From Porphyrobacter sp. (lineage in GTDB: Bacteria > Pseudomonadota > Alphaproteobacteria > Sphingomonadales > Sphingomonadaceae): a stretch of DNA of 5,424 bases. Numbering within the stretch: the first letter of the stretch is position 1; every line of letters begins with the position of its first letter. Position numbers and translations under genes: made by a program. The stretch lies in the NCBI GenBank assembly GCA_021732945.1, contig JAKFWB010000430.1, forward strand, positions 1 to 5,424, written 5' to 3'. Below, one piece after another: positions 4,151 through 5,424 of the stretch. The notes under the pieces were generated by a model, which had not been told where the DNA came from, did no database searches, and worked only from the letters and a program-made list of their open reading frames with translations.

Positions 4151-5424
4151 ATGAAGCTTAAGTATCTCATTGCCGCGAGCGTTGTCAGCCTCGCTGCGAC
4201 CAGCACCTTCGTCGCCACGCCTGCGTTTGCGCAGCAGATCGTCACTGACATCGAAGGTCAGGTGACTGACGAGACTGGCAACCCGATCTCCGGTGCAACG
4301 GTCACCGTGACCAACACCCGCACCAATGCCGTGCGCACCACGACCGCCGACAGTCAGGGCAATTTCCGCGTCTCCGCGCTTCAGCCGGGTGGTCCCTACG
4401 AAGTGACCACCAATGCCGATGGCTTCGAAGGCCAGACCGTGCAGGACGTGTTCACCGCGCTGGGTCGTCCCACCACCTTCAGCTTCGCGCTGACCTCGAC
4501 CGCCGCTGGCGCGAGCGACAGTGTGATCGTTGTGACCGGCGCCCGCGCCCGCGCCACGCAGGTTGCAGTCGGTCCGGGCCAGGCCTTCGGTGCGCTTGAG
4601 CTTGAGCGCTTCCCCTCGATCACCCGCGACATTCGCGACATCATCCGTATCGACCCGCGCGTCAGCCTCGAATTTGACGAGCAAGAAGGCCTTGACCGGA
4701 TTTCGTGCCTTGGCGGCAACGACCGTTCGAACACCTTCACGGTTGACGGGATTGTTCAGGCCGACGTGTTCGGCCTCAATGGCACGCCCTTTGCTGCGCG
4801 CAACTCGCTGCCGATCCCGTTCGATGCCATCGGCCAGACCTCGGTGGAATTCGCACCGTTCGACGTTGAATATTCCGACTTCACCGGCTGCTTGGTCAAC
4901 GTTGTGACCAAGGCTGGCTCGAACGAGTTTTCGGGCTCGGCCTTCTTCACCTATTTTGACGCCGGGCTTCAGGCCGATCAGGTCTTGCAGGCTGACGGCA
5001 CCCGCCCCGATTTCAATGCTGGCGAAGAAAAGCGCTGGGGCGCCACGCTGTCGGGCCCGATCATCAAGGATCGCCTGTTCTTCAGCTTCGCCTATGAAGA
5101 AACCGATCTGGTGCAGGGCTTCAACTCGACCCCGATCGGTTTCGGCGCTGGCGATTCCGAACCTGGTGTGACGCTGGCGGAATACACCCGCTTCCGTGAA
5201 ATCGCCAACCGCGTCTATGGGCAGGAACCGGGCGAATTCCCCACCTTCCTCCCCAGCACCAGCGTGCGTTACTTCGGCCGTATCGATGGCCAGATCAATG
5301 ATGATCACCGTGTTGTCGCGACCTATCAGCGGCTTGAAGAAAGCAAGGTCGAAGACGATTCGGGCGCGTCCTTCTCCGGTATCAATTCGTTCGAGGACGA
5401 AGGTACGATTTCCTACTACTACTC
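4151..5424 (+). CDS. TonB-dependent outer-membrane receptor, Oar-like with carboxypeptidase-regulatory domain (N-terminal 424 residues; runs off window)
   Basis: The open frame starts at ATG 4151 and continues past the window end, giving 424 full codons. Residues 1-27 are a Sec signal peptide (MKLKYLIAAS..., cleavage after AFA, before QQ). Residues about 34-115 form a carboxypeptidase-regulatory-like beta-sandwich (IEGQVTDETGNPISGATVTV; TTADSQGNFRVSALQPG). SDSVIVVTG at 122-130 is a likely TonB box. The plug runs about 140-258 with FTVDGI (196-201), AFGALELER, and the closing LVNVVTKAGSNEFSG (248-262); barrel strands follow (WGATLSGPIIKDRLFFSFAYEE). C186 and C247 in the plug probably form a disulfide. 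Such receptors import bulky ligands using TonB-ExbBD energy. The ligand cannot be read from sequence; a candidate Pho box upstream hints at a phosphorus-containing one. Full proteins of this type are usually about 900-1,100 residues. Confidence 0.9.
   Translation, partial: MKLKYLIAASVVSLAATSTFVATPAFAQQIVTDIEGQVTDETGNPISGATVTVTNTRTNAVRTTTADSQGNFRVSALQPGGPYEVTTNADGFEGQTVQDVFTALGRPTTFSFALTSTAAGASDSVIVVTGARARATQVAVGPGQAFGALELERFPSITRDIRDIIRIDPRVSLEFDEQEGLDRISCLGGNDRSNTFTVDGIVQADVFGLNGTPFAARNSLPIPFDAIGQTSVEFAPFDVEYSDFTGCLVNVVTKAGSNEFSGSAFFTYFDAGLQADQVLQADGTRPDFNAGEEKRWGATLSGPIIKDRLFFSFAYEETDLVQGFNSTPIGFGAGDSEPGVTLAEYTRFREIANRVYGQEPGEFPTFLPSTSVRYFGRIDGQINDDHRVVATYQRLEESKVEDDSGASFSGINSFEDEGTISYYY

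Noticed and set aside
4145..5308. Long leftward open frame of 387 codons antisense to the TonB-dependent receptor
   Set aside because: It is a shadow frame caused by GC-rich codon bias. Its translation is Gly/Arg/Glu-rich with no recognisable domain, while the opposite strand encodes a receptor with a signal peptide and plug motifs.

Overview
The window looks like a chromosomal segment from a GC-rich alphaproteobacterium, most likely a sphingomonad or erythrobacter-type Sphingomonadales. I base this on the strong G/C third-position bias, an Oar-like TonB-dependent receptor, the near-absence of strong Shine-Dalgarno sites, and the protein families present. The taxonomic placement is inference from sequence style; no search was run.

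Layout. (1) Positions 1-199 are the 3' end of an IS5-family insertion sequence: the last 60 residues of its transposase, with the full Y(2)R(3)E(6)K signature. (2) The IS appears to have inserted into a small, more AT-rich accessory gene read leftwards from 474, leaving only its N-terminal ~91 codons. (3) At 553-1266, leftward, is a six-helix membrane protein of the VUT/YhhQ (queuosine precursor transporter) family. (4) A 170-bp divergent intergenic region carries a perfect 14-bp palindrome. (5) At 1437-2918, rightward, is a NupC/CNT-family concentrative nucleoside transporter with an unusually long hydrophilic insert. (6) After a 54-bp gap, 2973-3902 encodes an isopenicillin-N-synthase-type 2-oxoglutarate/Fe(II) oxygenase with a complete metal and 2OG triad. 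(7) A 248-bp intergenic region (3903-4150) holds several inverted repeats and a three-unit, 11-bp-phased array resembling a PhoB (Pho) box. (8) From 4151 to the window end runs the first 424 residues of a TonB-dependent outer-membrane receptor with a signal peptide, a carboxypeptidase-regulatory-like domain, a plug with a cysteine pair, and the start of the barrel.

How the genes might work together (inference). The theme is uptake: an outer-membrane receptor under possible phosphate-starvation control, an inner-membrane nucleoside symporter, a transporter for a deazapurine or purine-like base, and a soluble oxygenase possibly co-transcribed with the nucleoside transporter. A nucleotide, nucleoside or modified-base salvage locus fits this set, but it rests on family membership and proximity only. 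I see no tRNA, rRNA, CRISPR array or phage gene, and no convincing rho-independent terminator.
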